From NCBI GenBank assembly GCA_902791235.1, contig CADAUV010000002.1, positions 1 to 64,000 on the forward strand: a stretch of 64,000 nt of DNA, read 5' to 3'. How positions within the stretch are numbered: the first letter of the stretch is position 1; every line of letters starts with the position of its first letter. A program made the translations under genes and the position numbers. A model generated the notes under the pieces. It made no database searches and was not told the origin of the DNA. It saw only the letters and a program-made list of their open reading frames with translations. Below are positions 26,945-35,585 of this stretch, in pieces. This stretch comes from Oscillospiraceae bacterium (GTDB lineage: Bacteria > Bacillota > Clostridia > Oscillospirales > Acutalibacteraceae).

Positions 26945-27561
26945 GAGAGGATTATCTTCTTGAGGAGGTTGAAATACTCCCCCTCTACAACATAATGCTT
27001 TCAAAACAGCGTGATGGCTGGCGACTTGCTCAGATATGCGCCACCGCCTTTGAGGGCTATAACGAGGTTATATATTCCGTCGCAAAGGGCTACACCTTTG
27101 AAAACTACAAGGTTAAAGTGCCGATTGATATGGAAATTAATTCAATCTCCGATTTCTACCCCTCGGCAATGCTGTTTGAAAATGAGATGAGCGAGCTTTT
27201 CGGCGTTAAGGTAAAATCCATCAATGTCGACTACCACAATAAGTTTTACAGAATTGCCAAGGAAACTCCGTTTAAAAAGGAAATTAAAATCACAAAAGCC
27301 GGGGACGAGCCCGAGAGCGGCAGCCCCTTTGGCAATATGATTGTCAACGATATGAGCAAGTGCATACTCTGCGGATTATGTATGAGGCAATGCCCCGTTC
27401 AGGCAATTGAGGTTGACAGAAAAGAAACAAAAACATGGAAAATAAACAGGGATACCTGTATACAGTGCGGCGCCTGCATTGACGCCTGCAGGAAATTCAA
27501 GGCGCTCAGCTTCGGCGACGACGGACAGACAGGTATCGTAACTTACACTAAGGAGGGTTAA
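26941..27561 (+). CDS. echD: Ech subunit D (NuoC-like) fused to a 2[4Fe-4S] ferredoxin domain
   Basis: 206 residues. The N-terminal 110 are NuoC/EchD-like (ISDFYPSAMLFENEMSELFGV). The C-terminal 85 hold two CxxCxxCxxxC motifs, CILCGLCMRQCP and CIQCGACIDAC, so two [4Fe-4S] clusters. The EchD I know from Methanosarcina is short and has no ferredoxin domain; here one is attached although a separate EchF is also encoded. The fusion resembles a NuoC-NuoI joining and adds two clusters to the electron path. It overlaps echC by 4 bp. Confidence 0.88.
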   Translation: MREDYLLEEVEILPLYNIMLSKQRDGWRLAQICATAFEGYNEVIYSVAKGYTFENYKVKVPIDMEINSISDFYPSAMLFENEMSELFGVKVKSINVDYHNKFYRIAKETPFKKEIKITKAGDEPESGSPFGNMIVNDMSKCILCGLCMRQCPVQAIEVDRKETKTWKINRDTCIQCGACIDACRKFKALSFGDDGQTGIVTYTKEG

Positions 27562-27562
27562 T

Positions 27563-28642
27563 ATGGGAGAGAGATCAGTTGTACCGTTTGGCCCTCAGCA
27601 CCCCGTTCTTCCCGAGCCCATTCATCTTGATTTGGTGCTTGAGGATGAAAAGGTAATTGAGGCAATTCCGTCAATCGGCTTTGTTCACAGAGGACTTGAA
27701 CAGCTTGCGGAAAAAAGGGACTTCAATAACTATCAGTATGTGATTGAACGCATATGCGGTATCTGCTCCTTCAAGCACGGTATGGCGTACTGCGAGGCAA
27801 TCGAGAGAATATTCGGCGCCGAGATACCTGAAAGAGCGCAGTTTTTAAGGTGCATATGGGGAGAACTCAGCCGTATGCATTCGCATCTTTTATGGCTCGG
27901 GCTTCTCGCTGACGCCTTCGGCTTTGACGCACTGTTTATGCAAAGCTGGAGAATGAGGGAAAAAATCCTTGATATGCTCGAAGCGTCCACGGGCGGACGG
28001 GTAATTTTCTCGGTTAACAAAATAGGCGGCGTACTCAAGGATATGGACTCGTCAATGCTTAAAAGCTTTGTTGAAATACTTGACGGAATGGACAAGGATT
28101 TAAAGAAGCTTACGGGCACCTTCCTTCACGACTACACCGTTGAATCAAGGCTCAGGGGCGTGGGCATTCTCACGAAGGAGGACGCGCTGACCTTCGGCGC
28201 GGTAGGTCCTATGGCGAGAGCTTCGGGAATTAATATCGACACGAGAAAAACAGGATACGAGGCTTACGGCAAAATTGACTTTGATATAATCACCTCAAAC
28301 GAATGCGACGGCTACGCGCGCTGCGCAGTCAGAATAGGTGAAATATTCCAGTCAATAAGAATTATAAAACAGCTTATCGATAAAATACCCGAGGGCGATA
28401 TAGCAATAGATATAAAGGGTATGCCCGACGGCGAGGCATTCGCAAGAGTTGAGCAGCCGCGAGGCGAAGCAATTTACTACGCCAAAGCAAACGGCACAAA
28501 ATTCCTTGAAAGGCTGCGTGTGCGCACGCCCACCTTCACTAATATCGAATCACTGATACACATTCTTCCGGGCTCCGAGTTTGCCGATGTACCGCTTCAG
28601 ATACTCACAATCGACCCGTGTATCAGCTGTACTGAGAGGTAA
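27563..28642 (+). CDS. echE: Ech [NiFe]-hydrogenase large subunit (NuoD-like)
   Basis: 359 residues. NiFe ligands are complete: RICGIC (C65, C68) and the C-terminal DPCISC (C353, C356). GPQHPVLPEP and GFVHRGLEQ are the NuoD/group 4 N-terminal hallmarks. The protein ends three residues after the last Cys, at Thr-Glu-Arg, precisely where other hydrogenases are cut by an endopeptidase, so no C-terminal peptide needs removal. It makes or uses H2 coupled to ferredoxin and ion transport. Ribosome site GGAGG. Confidence 0.95.
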   Translation: MGERSVVPFGPQHPVLPEPIHLDLVLEDEKVIEAIPSIGFVHRGLEQLAEKRDFNNYQYVIERICGICSFKHGMAYCEAIERIFGAEIPERAQFLRCIWGELSRMHSHLLWLGLLADAFGFDALFMQSWRMREKILDMLEASTGGRVIFSVNKIGGVLKDMDSSMLKSFVEILDGMDKDLKKLTGTFLHDYTVESRLRGVGILTKEDALTFGAVGPMARASGINIDTRKTGYEAYGKIDFDIITSNECDGYARCAVRIGEIFQSIRIIKQLIDKIPEGDIAIDIKGMPDGEAFARVEQPRGEAIYYAKANGTKFLERLRVRTPTFTNIESLIHILPGSEFADVPLQILTIDPCISCTER

Positions 28643-28646
28643 TAAT

Positions 28647-28994
28647 ATGTCTGTAATTATGGACTTCACAAAAACGGCTATGAAAAATCTTTTTTCAAAG
28701 CCTGCAACCCTGCAGTATCCCGCTAAACCAAGGGTTTACCCCGAGAGAAGCAGGGGTCATATTGAAATAAAGATTAACGACTGCATTTTTTGCGGTATGT
28801 GCTCAAGGGTATGCCCGTCCTCCGCTATTGAAATAGCAAAGGCGGACAAAACCTGGAGTATTGAGCGTATGGGCTGTGTTCAGTGCGCAGCCTGTGTTAA
28901 CGCCTGCCCTAAAAAATGCCTTTCAATCGTACCCGGCTATACAGAGCCGGACTCAGAGAAGCAGAAGGACTCCTACACTCAGCAGGAAGGCTAA
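28647..28994 (+). CDS. echF: Ech hydrogenase subunit F (2[4Fe-4S] polyferredoxin, NuoI-like)
   Basis: 115 residues from the ATG at 28647, four bases after the echE stop with GAGAGG upstream. Two cluster motifs, CIFCGMCSRVCP and CVQCAACVNACP. It is the likely docking point for soluble ferredoxin. Its stop is followed directly by the hypF ATG, which ties the maturation genes to the structural genes. Confidence 0.93.
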   Translation: MSVIMDFTKTAMKNLFSKPATLQYPAKPRVYPERSRGHIEIKINDCIFCGMCSRVCPSSAIEIAKADKTWSIERMGCVQCAACVNACPKKCLSIVPGYTEPDSEKQKDSYTQQEG

Positions 28995-31067
28995 ATGACT
29001 AAAAGATTTTTATTTTCGGGAATTGTTCAGGGCTTAGGCTTTCGTCCGACTGCACAAAGACTTGCACTTGAAAAGGGTCTTACAGGCAGGATTAAGAATA
29101 CGGGCGGAGGCACCGAGCTTATACTTTGCGGTGAAAAACAGGCACTTGACGAAACTGTCGGGTGCCTTGCGTCAATTTTTGATATAAAGTCTTTCAGTGA
29201 GGAAATCACCGATGAAAGCTATGATGATTTCAGGATAACTCATTCAAAAAACGACAGCGCGCTGCCGTTTATCACGCCCGACCTTGCGACCTGCGAGGAG
29301 TGTGAGAAAGAGCTTTTTGACAAGAATAACAGGCGGTACCGCCACCCGTTTATAAGCTGTATAAACTGCGGTGTAAGATACTCTGTTATAAGGCGACTTC
29401 CCTACGACAGAGAAAACATCACAATGGACGCCTTTAACCTGTGCGGCAAATGTGAAAAGGAATACACAAGCGTTCAGGACAGGCGCTGCCACGCGCAGAC
29501 TATTGCGTGTAACGACTGCGGTCCGAGGCTTAATATGCCGATTGAAAAAGCCTGTGAAATACTCAAAAGCGGAGGTGTTCTCGCACTTAAAAACACGGGC
29601 GGATACCATCTCGCCTGCAGAGCTGACTGCCGTGAGGCAGTGCTTGAAATCAGAAGTATTAAGGGCAGGGAGAAAAAGCCCTTTGCCGTTATGTTCAGGA
29701 ACCTTGAGCAAATAGGGGAATACTGCAAAATCAGCGATACCGAAAAAGAGCTTCTCCTCTCCCCTGCAAGACCTATTGTCCTTCTTGAAAAGCTCAGGGA
29801 TTTTGACGAAAGCGTATGCGGCAGAAGCGAATATATCGGCGCATTTTTACCAAGCGACCCCGTTCAGCTTCTTATACTTAACGATGTTTCTCCGCTTATT
29901 ATGACAAGCGCTAACATCAGCGGCGAGCCCATAATAACCGACGATGACGAAATCAGAAAATTCGGCGTGCCCGTGCTTTCGCACGACAGGGAGATACTCA
30001 CGCCGCTTGACGACAGCGTGGTATTTGTTAGCTCGGGCAGGCTCAGGTTTATAAGGCGTGCGCGCGGCTATGTTCCGCTTGCAATAAAAATCGACAAAAA
30101 GGCAAAATGCGACACTCTGCTCACGGGCGGAGATTTAAAATCGTCATTCGCTTATCACAGCGGTGAATATGTATTTTTAAGCCAGCATTTCGGCGACCTT
30201 GAGGATGAAAAAGCATTTAAGGCTTACAGGGATAATATCAGGCGTTTTGCAAATCTCCATTCCTTTAAAACGGAAAGGGTCTGCACCGACGCACACCCGA
30301 ATTATATATCCGCAAATTTCCTTAAAGCTGACAAAAAAATATATCATCACGAAGCGCACTGCGCCTCGGTAATCGCCGAACATTCGCTTAAAGGCGAGGT
30401 GCTTTGCTTTGCCTTCGACGGCACGGGCTACGGCGAGGACGGTAATATATGGGGCAGCGAGGTGTTTATATACGACGGCAAAAGCTTTGACAGAATCAGG
30501 CATCTTGATTATGTTACAATGCCTGCTTCAGACGAAATTTCAAGGGACTGCCGTCTTGCGCTTTCGGTCTACACGGGCGGTAATAAGATAATTGACAGTG
30601 CTGTTAAAGCAGGCGTAAACACCGTAAAGTCGTCAAGTATGGGAAGACTTTTTGACGCTGTGGCAGGGCTTCTCGGCGTTTGCGCTTACAACAGTTTTGA
30701 AGGCGAGGGCGCGCAGCTTCTTGAGGCTTTCGCAAAAAGGGCTCAAGGCGCATTTGAATTCGAGCTTAGCTGGTCGCCTAAGGATATAATCAGACAGGCG
30801 CAAAAGGCAACCGAAAGCCACGGCAAAAATGAAATAGCGCTCGGATTTCACCTGCTTATCGCGGATTTGATAATAAATACGGCAAGAGAAAAGAATATAA
30901 GACAGGTTGCACTCAGCGGAGGGACCTTTCTTAACAGGATAATTACAGAGAGAGTTATAAGTGTACTTGAGGCTGAGGGCTTCGAGGTTTACACAAATGA
31001 GCTTGTGCCCTGCGGCGACGGAGGTCTCGCACTCGGACAGGCATATATAGCGGCTACGGAGGATTGA
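28995..31067 (+). CDS. hypF: carbamoyltransferase HypF (hydrogenase maturation)
   Basis: 690 residues, slightly short of the usual 750. Domains in order: acylphosphatase (FSGIVQGLGFRPTAQ, 1-85); two zinc fingers (CEECEKE ... CINCG and CGKCEKE ... CNDCGP, about 100-180); YrdC-like (about 185-370, LALKNTGGYHLACRA); and the Kae1-like carbamoyltransferase with YHHEAHCAS and FAFDGTGYGEDGNIWGSE. It makes the thiocarbamate on HypE that becomes cyanide at the NiFe site. It abuts echF with no gap, and its TGA is two bases before the hypC ATG. Confidence 0.96.
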   Translation: MTKRFLFSGIVQGLGFRPTAQRLALEKGLTGRIKNTGGGTELILCGEKQALDETVGCLASIFDIKSFSEEITDESYDDFRITHSKNDSALPFITPDLATCEECEKELFDKNNRRYRHPFISCINCGVRYSVIRRLPYDRENITMDAFNLCGKCEKEYTSVQDRRCHAQTIACNDCGPRLNMPIEKACEILKSGGVLALKNTGGYHLACRADCREAVLEIRSIKGREKKPFAVMFRNLEQIGEYCKISDTEKELLLSPARPIVLLEKLRDFDESVCGRSEYIGAFLPSDPVQLLILNDVSPLIMTSANISGEPIITDDDEIRKFGVPVLSHDREILTPLDDSVVFVSSGRLRFIRRARGYVPLAIKIDKKAKCDTLLTGGDLKSSFAYHSGEYVFLSQHFGDLEDEKAFKAYRDNIRRFANLHSFKTERVCTDAHPNYISANFLKADKKIYHHEAHCASVIAEHSLKGEVLCFAFDGTGYGEDGNIWGSEVFIYDGKSFDRIRHLDYVTMPASDEISRDCRLALSVYTGGNKIIDSAVKAGVNTVKSSSMGRLFDAVAGLLGVCAYNSFEGEGAQLLEAFAKRAQGAFEFELSWSPKDIIRQAQKATESHGKNEIALGFHLLIADLIINTAREKNIRQVALSGGTFLNRIITERVISVLEAEGFEVYTNELVPCGDGGLALGQAYIAATED

Positions 31068-31069
31068 TT

Positions 31070-31282
31070 ATGTGTGTTGCGGCACCCGGTGAAATAGTTG
31101 AGCTTGACGGCAGAAATGCGGTAATTGATTACAGCGGTAACAGAGTTCATGCAAATGCAGGAATTGTCGACTGCAAGGTCGGCGACCGTGTTCTTGTACA
31201 CGCAGGTATGATTATACAGGTATTAAGTAATGAGGAAGCAGAGGATATAAAAAATCTGTTTGACGAGCTTGAAGCACTATGA
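31070..31282 (+). CDS. hypC: hydrogenase maturation chaperone HypC
   Basis: 70 residues starting MCVAAPGE. The start at 31070 is fixed by function: HypC needs Cys directly after the initiator Met, and GGAGG lies 7 nt upstream; a TTG two codons earlier would bury that Cys. HypC carries the Fe(CN)2CO unit between HypD and the large subunit. It overlaps hypD by 4 bp. Confidence 0.94.
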   Translation: MCVAAPGEIVELDGRNAVIDYSGNRVHANAGIVDCKVGDRVLVHAGMIIQVLSNEEAEDIKNLFDELEAL

Positions 31283-32310
31283 TTGATATTGAAATAATTA
31301 AGGATTACCTTAAAAGCTACGACGGGCAGCCGCTTACCTTTATGGAGGTATGCGGCACTCACACAGCAGCTATAAACGAAAACGCAATACCCTCGCTTTT
31401 AAGCGATAAAATACGGCTTATCAGCGGTCCCGGATGTCCCGTCTGCGTTACGGTTTCAGGGTATATTGACAGGCTTATTGAGCTTTCAAACGAGGAGGAT
31501 ACCTGCGTGGTAACCTTCGGCGATATGATAAGAGTGCCGGGGTCTGAAAAATCGCTTTTAAACAGCGGCGGAAATTTCAGAATGGTATACTCCCCTCTTG
31601 AAACAATAAGGCTTGCAAAGGCTGAGCCGCAAACGCTTTTCGTATTCGCGGCAGTGGGGTTTGAAACAACGGCTCCCGTATACGCCCTGCTCCTTGACGA
31701 AATAATCAGACAGGATATAAAAAACATACGGCTTCTGACTGCGATTAAGACGATGCCTGCCGCCATATCCGCACTCTGCGAAATCGGCGTCGGCGTTAAC
31801 GGCTTTATCGCACCGGGGAATGTGAGCGTTATCACGGGAAGCGATGTTTACCGTCCGCTTGCGGAAAAATACCGCCTGCCATTTGCGGTAAGCGGCTTTG
31901 GCGGAGAGGAGCTTCTCTGCGGTATTTATTCCCTTGTCAGACTTCACGACAGCGCAAGGGTGGTAAACCTTTACAATGCGGTTACGCCTGAGGGTAACAA
32001 GAAAGCGCAGGCGCTTCTTTACAAATATTTTGAGCCCTGCGACGCAGTGTGGCGCGGTATGGGGATTATTGAAAACTCGGGCCTTGCGCTTAAAAATGAG
32101 TACAGTCGGTACGACCTTGGAAGCAGAAGGCTTACGGCTGACAAGGCGAAAAACAGCGGTTGCAAATGCGGCGAGGTTATTACGGGTAAACTTTCGCCCT
32201 CCTGCTGTCCGCTTTACTCAAAAGCCTGCACGCCCGAAAATCCGCAGGGCGCCTGTATGGTATCGTGCGAAGGCGCATGCAGAATTTGTTATATGAACGA
32301 AGGTGAATAA
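31279..32310 (+). CDS. hypD: hydrogenase maturation protein HypD
   Basis: 343 residues. MEVCGTHT, GPGCPVCVT (active-site Cys pair), FAAVGFETTAP and the C-terminal Cys-rich region ending in CEGACRICY, which holds the [4Fe-4S] cluster, are all present. It is the scaffold on which iron receives CN and CO. Part of hypFCDE with a 4-bp overlap upstream. Confidence 0.96.
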   Translation: MIDIEIIKDYLKSYDGQPLTFMEVCGTHTAAINENAIPSLLSDKIRLISGPGCPVCVTVSGYIDRLIELSNEEDTCVVTFGDMIRVPGSEKSLLNSGGNFRMVYSPLETIRLAKAEPQTLFVFAAVGFETTAPVYALLLDEIIRQDIKNIRLLTAIKTMPAAISALCEIGVGVNGFIAPGNVSVITGSDVYRPLAEKYRLPFAVSGFGGEELLCGIYSLVRLHDSARVVNLYNAVTPEGNKKAQALLYKYFEPCDAVWRGMGIIENSGLALKNEYSRYDLGSRRLTADKAKNSGCKCGEVITGKLSPSCCPLYSKACTPENPQGACMVSCEGACRICYMNEGE

Positions 32311-32311
32311 A

Positions 32312-33292
32312 ATGAGAATAACACTTGCTCACGGAAGCGGCGGCAGGGATACAAATGAGCTTATCAACAGCATTTTTGCAAAGAGCTTTAATAATAAAAT
32401 CCTCGGTGAGATGGAGGACAGCGCAGTAGTTGACGGCAGCGCGCGCCTTGCCGTAACCACTGATTCCTTCGTCGTTACACCGCTGTTTTTTAAAGGCGGC
32501 GACATAGGCAGGCTTGCGGTCTGCGGTACTGTTAACGACCTGTTAATGCGCGGCGCTGTACCTGAATATATCACCTCGGCATTTATAATCGAAGAGGGCG
32601 CTGACACCAATACGCTAAAGGAAATTGCAGCCTCAATGGCAAATACCGCCGATGAGGCAGGCGTTCAGATAATCTGCGGCGACACCAAGGTTATTGAGGG
32701 CGACGGCGGCATTTACATCAATACGACGGGTGTGGGATTTGTAAATTACAGCACAGATATATGCGCTAAAAATCTGCGTGAAGGCGACGCCGTTATCGTC
32801 AGCGGTAACCTCGGCGAGCATCACGCCGCAATCCTTTCCGCAAGAATGGGTATTGAAAACGCAATTGAATCCGACTGCGCTCCGCTTGGAGTTATGGTAA
32901 GGCGTATGCTTCGCGAGGGCATTGAGCTTCACGCCATGAGGGATGTTACAAGAGGAGGTCTTGCGACAGTGCTTTGCGAGCTTGCAGGAGCCTCCGGCGT
33001 CGGCATCTTACTTGAGGAAAAAAATATACCCGCCACCGACGAGGTGCGGGCATTCACGAAAATACTCGGACTTGATATTATGCATATGGGCAACGAGGGC
33101 AAGCTCGTGGCATTCCTGCCCTTTGAACAGGCAGAAAAAGCGCTTGAAATTATTCACGCTTCACCCTACGGCGAAAACGCAAGGCTTATAGGCAGAGTAA
33201 CAGACGGCAGAGGCGTACACCTCAAAACCGCCCTCGGCGGCATAAGACAGGTGCATGATCTGATAGGTCAGGGCTTACCGAGGATATGTTAA
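32312..33292 (+). CDS. hypE: hydrogenase maturation protein HypE
   Basis: 326 residues from the ATG at 32312, chosen over an in-frame GTG at 32303 because the family starts near ITLAHGSGG and AAGGTGA is well placed. It has the PurM-like ATP-binding fold (EMEDSAVV, TDSFVVTP, GGDIGRLAVCGTVNDLLMRGA, HAMRDVTRGGLA) and the essential C-terminal Cys in PRIC. It dehydrates the thiocarbamate to thiocyanate. Last gene of the operon; hypA, hypB and a maturation protease are absent here. Confidence 0.96.
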   Translation: MRITLAHGSGGRDTNELINSIFAKSFNNKILGEMEDSAVVDGSARLAVTTDSFVVTPLFFKGGDIGRLAVCGTVNDLLMRGAVPEYITSAFIIEEGADTNTLKEIAASMANTADEAGVQIICGDTKVIEGDGGIYINTTGVGFVNYSTDICAKNLREGDAVIVSGNLGEHHAAILSARMGIENAIESDCAPLGVMVRRMLREGIELHAMRDVTRGGLATVLCELAGASGVGILLEEKNIPATDEVRAFTKILGLDIMHMGNEGKLVAFLPFEQAEKALEIIHASPYGENARLIGRVTDGRGVHLKTALGGIRQVHDLIGQGLPRIC

Positions 33293-33326
33293 TAATAATC
33301 TTTGTCGACAATATAGAAGGACGCCC

Positions 33327-33350
33327 TTGGGGCACCCGTCATAAAGAAGT
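33327..33350 (+). repeat. TTGGGGCA repeat, left copy
   Basis: Bases 33329-33350 match the complement of 35586-35607 at 21 of 22 positions, making an inverted pair 2.2 kb apart around the acyl-CoA synthetase segment. The copy lies between the hypE stop and a terminator hairpin and is preceded by GGACGCCC. Confidence 0.7.
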
Positions 33351-33352
33351 AT

Positions 33353-33382
33353 GAGCACGGCAAATTGCCGTGCTCGTTTTCT
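33353..33382. terminator. bidirectional terminator between hypE and the acyl-CoA synthetase gene
   Basis: Perfect 10-bp stem GAGCACGGCA/TGCCGTGCTC with loop AAT, then GTTTTCTT on the plus strand. It closes the ech-hyp operon. T content on the minus side is poorer. Confidence 0.8.
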
Positions 33383-35266
33383 TATACTCTTTCAATTTCA
33401 TATTTAATCTTGCCGACATTGAATTTAATGATGTTAGCAATTCTATTTATATGTTTTTCTAATGCTTCAATAACTTCATCATCGCGCTTGTCTGACTTGA
33501 TTTTGACTTTCAGCAGAAATTCATATTCACTGGTGTTGTGCGCTTCAATATCGGCGGAAACAACGCCGTCAAACATTGTTGCCGTATCTTCAATTTTAAG
33601 AGCGGTAATGTTGTTTTTGTTGTTCTTTGTCAACGGAATTGCGGTGCGGATTTTGTAATGCGTCGGGCGGTGAAATTCTTGCACATTTTCATTCACGAGG
33701 GCTTTGATTTCATCAAGCGTTTTTTCACAGTCGGAATAATCGTTTAAAACAATATGAGCGGACGGCGTTTCTCCTTCTTCTTTACTGTATCGCGGAATTA
33801 CCATACAGGATTTTACATTCTCATGCTTCATAATTGCTTCCACAATTTCGTTCGGTGAGAAGGTAAAAGACTTCCTTGTAATGACATTCTTTATTCTGCC
33901 GTGATAATAGAAAAATCCGTCCTCGTCCACGCTGATATAATCGCCCATATGTACATAGGTTTTGCCATCGGGGTGCTTAACAAATACCTTTTCGGTTTCA
34001 TCTTTACTGTTACCGGCATAGCCTTTTGTCATACCGACGCCGCACAAACATAACTCACCAATTATGTTAGGTTGAGTGATAACATTAAATGTTTCAGGTT
34101 CAATAATAACATATTCTGTATTACCACAGATTTTTCCAATAGAGCCTATTTTGTGCTCATTTGGTCTATTGATAATGTCAAATGCAGAAAACTCACTGGC
34201 ACCGTACCCCTGAAAAGCTGGAACACTTCCCCCGTTCTCTTTTATATATGCGTTTATGTTTTCCTCTACATCATCAAAGCCATCACCACCGAATAAGTAA
34301 TATTCTACATTACTCATATCGGTTTTGCGTTTAATAAGTTCTCTCGCGTGTGACGGAGTAGTAAAAGCATATTCAGCTCGATATTTTTCAACTAAATCAT
34401 AAAAGTTTTTTGGCTCCATTTCTGGAATCATAATTGCACAAACATTGTTACAAAAAATAATATGATTTGATGTTTTGCCATACTCAACAAATTGCGGTAT
34501 GGTTTGAATACACAACTTACCTGCCGTATATTCAATATTGTTTACTGCATGGTTATGGGGAATAGAATTGTCATTTTCATTACTGATTTCTATGGCTTTA
34601 GGCACAGACGATGTTCCGCTTGAATGAACGAAAGAACAGGTATCATTTGGTGTATACGGATTTTCTTTAACTTCTTTTATTGTATTGCCGTTTTTGATAA
34701 AATCTGCCCATTTAATCTCGTTGGGAATAGTAACACTTTCCTGCGGCTTTTTCTTTGCGGCGACCATTTTAAAAAGCGGCGGAAATGCTTCAATAACACT
34801 TGAAGAAATTACTTTAATATCTGTTCCCTCAAGCGCTTTTTTTTATATTCTTTTTGATATCAGGTTCGTCAAGGACGAAAACAAATTTTGAGTCTAATTC
34901 CTCAATAAAATATTTCATTTCATCAGCCGTGATGTTGGGGTAAATGTAATTCGGGATTGCACCGATTTTGGAAAGCGCATAATCCATATAGAAAATTTCA
35001 GGGGTATTGGTATGGCAAACAGTAACAATATCGTCTTTTTTAACGCCGTAAGCAAGTAAGCCCTTTGCGGTTTTATCTATCATTTTGATAAACTTCTTAT
35101 ACGAAATCTTTACATCGGGATAATCACGGTCAAAAAATTCATCTGTCGGCTTTTCTTCGCCCTTGGGTACAGGAATGGTATAAATGATTGCTGTGCCCTC
35201 AGGCTTGACATTATCCATAAAATAACGATACTTTGTCTTGTTGATGTTCAGCTTTGCGTTTTCCAT
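33382..35266 (-). pseudogene. AMP-forming acyl-CoA synthetase interrupted by a frameshift in an A8 run
   Basis: The N-terminal part starts at the ATG at 35266 (AGGAG upstream) and stops near 34829; the rest continues in another frame to 33382. Removing one A from the eight-A run (T at 34837-34844 on the plus strand) joins them into about 627 residues without other damage. Motifs: HSSGTSSVPKA (ATP loop), GYGASEF, MGDYISVDEDGFFYYHGR and PLTKNNKNN with a Lys at the C-terminal end. It would activate an organic acid to acyl-AMP and acyl-CoA. The gene is visibly more A+T-rich than its neighbours, suggesting transfer. Alternatives are sequencing error, phase variation or slippage at the A run. Confidence 0.75.
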
Positions 35267-35283
35267 ATGCTTCTCCTGATAAT

Positions 35284-35451
35284 AAAAAAGTGCGCAGCCG
35301 AAGCTACGCACAAAAAACGCATTGCTCCAACTGTCGCCAAACATTATTCCATTGCACCCATAAAAGTACGCCGAAAAGGAGTATGCATTTTTATCTAAAA
35401 AGACAAAAGACATACTTATTATGGGCATATTAACTTGGAATAATATTTGGC
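35284..35451 (-). ncRNA. structured small RNA or conditional leader with UUCG terminator
   Basis: About 165 nt on the minus strand. A promoter stands directly before it and it ends in a terminator, GTGCGTAGC-TTCG-GCTGCGCAC plus six T (35311-35284). In between, 35450-35436 pairs with 35351-35337 over 15 consecutive pairs (14 Watson-Crick, one G-U); nested inside, 35425-35413 pairs with 35368-35357 with one bulge; and 35416-35411 could pair instead with 35385-35380. The acyl-CoA synthetase ATG follows 18 nt after the T run, so this is either a free RNA or its attenuating leader. No known family recognised. It accounts for most of the 346-bp gene-free stretch 35267-35612. Confidence 0.55.
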
Positions 35452-35457
35452 TCCTTC

Positions 35458-35486
35458 ATTTTATCATTGATATAGTTAATAGTCAA
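35458..35486 (-). promoter_or_regulatory. sigma-A promoter of the structured RNA / acyl-CoA synthetase leader
   Basis: On the minus strand TTGACT (35486-35481), 17 bp, TAAAAT (35463-35458). The predicted start falls at about 35451, exactly before the long helix. Confidence 0.65.
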
Positions 35487-35535
35487 GAAATATGTCATAG
35501 GGTGTAGCGAGCATAGAATTTGTAAAGACAAATCC

Positions 35536-35582
35536 GGAAAAGAAAAACAGACCGAAAGATAATAATTTTTCTTTCAGTCTGT
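35536..35582 (-). terminator. terminator of the flavodoxin-like gene
   Basis: Stem ACAGACTGAAAG with CTTTCGGTCTGT on the minus strand (one mismatch), 12-nt loop, then TTTTCTTTT. Confidence 0.8.
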
Positions 35583-35585
35583 AAA

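Noticed and set aside
33293..33326. Target-site duplication outside the inverted repeats
   Set aside because: Bases just outside the two repeat copies do not match, so simple transposition was not claimed.
35267..35428. In-frame N-terminal extension of the acyl-CoA synthetase upstream of the ATG at 35266
   Set aside because: It would translate the terminator hairpin and lacks a ribosome site; AGGAG is correctly placed for the ATG at 35266.
35284..35451. 6S RNA or T-box as the identity of the structured RNA
   Set aside because: There is no large central bubble flanked by two long arms as in 6S RNA, and no TGGTACCGCG-like T-box sequence.
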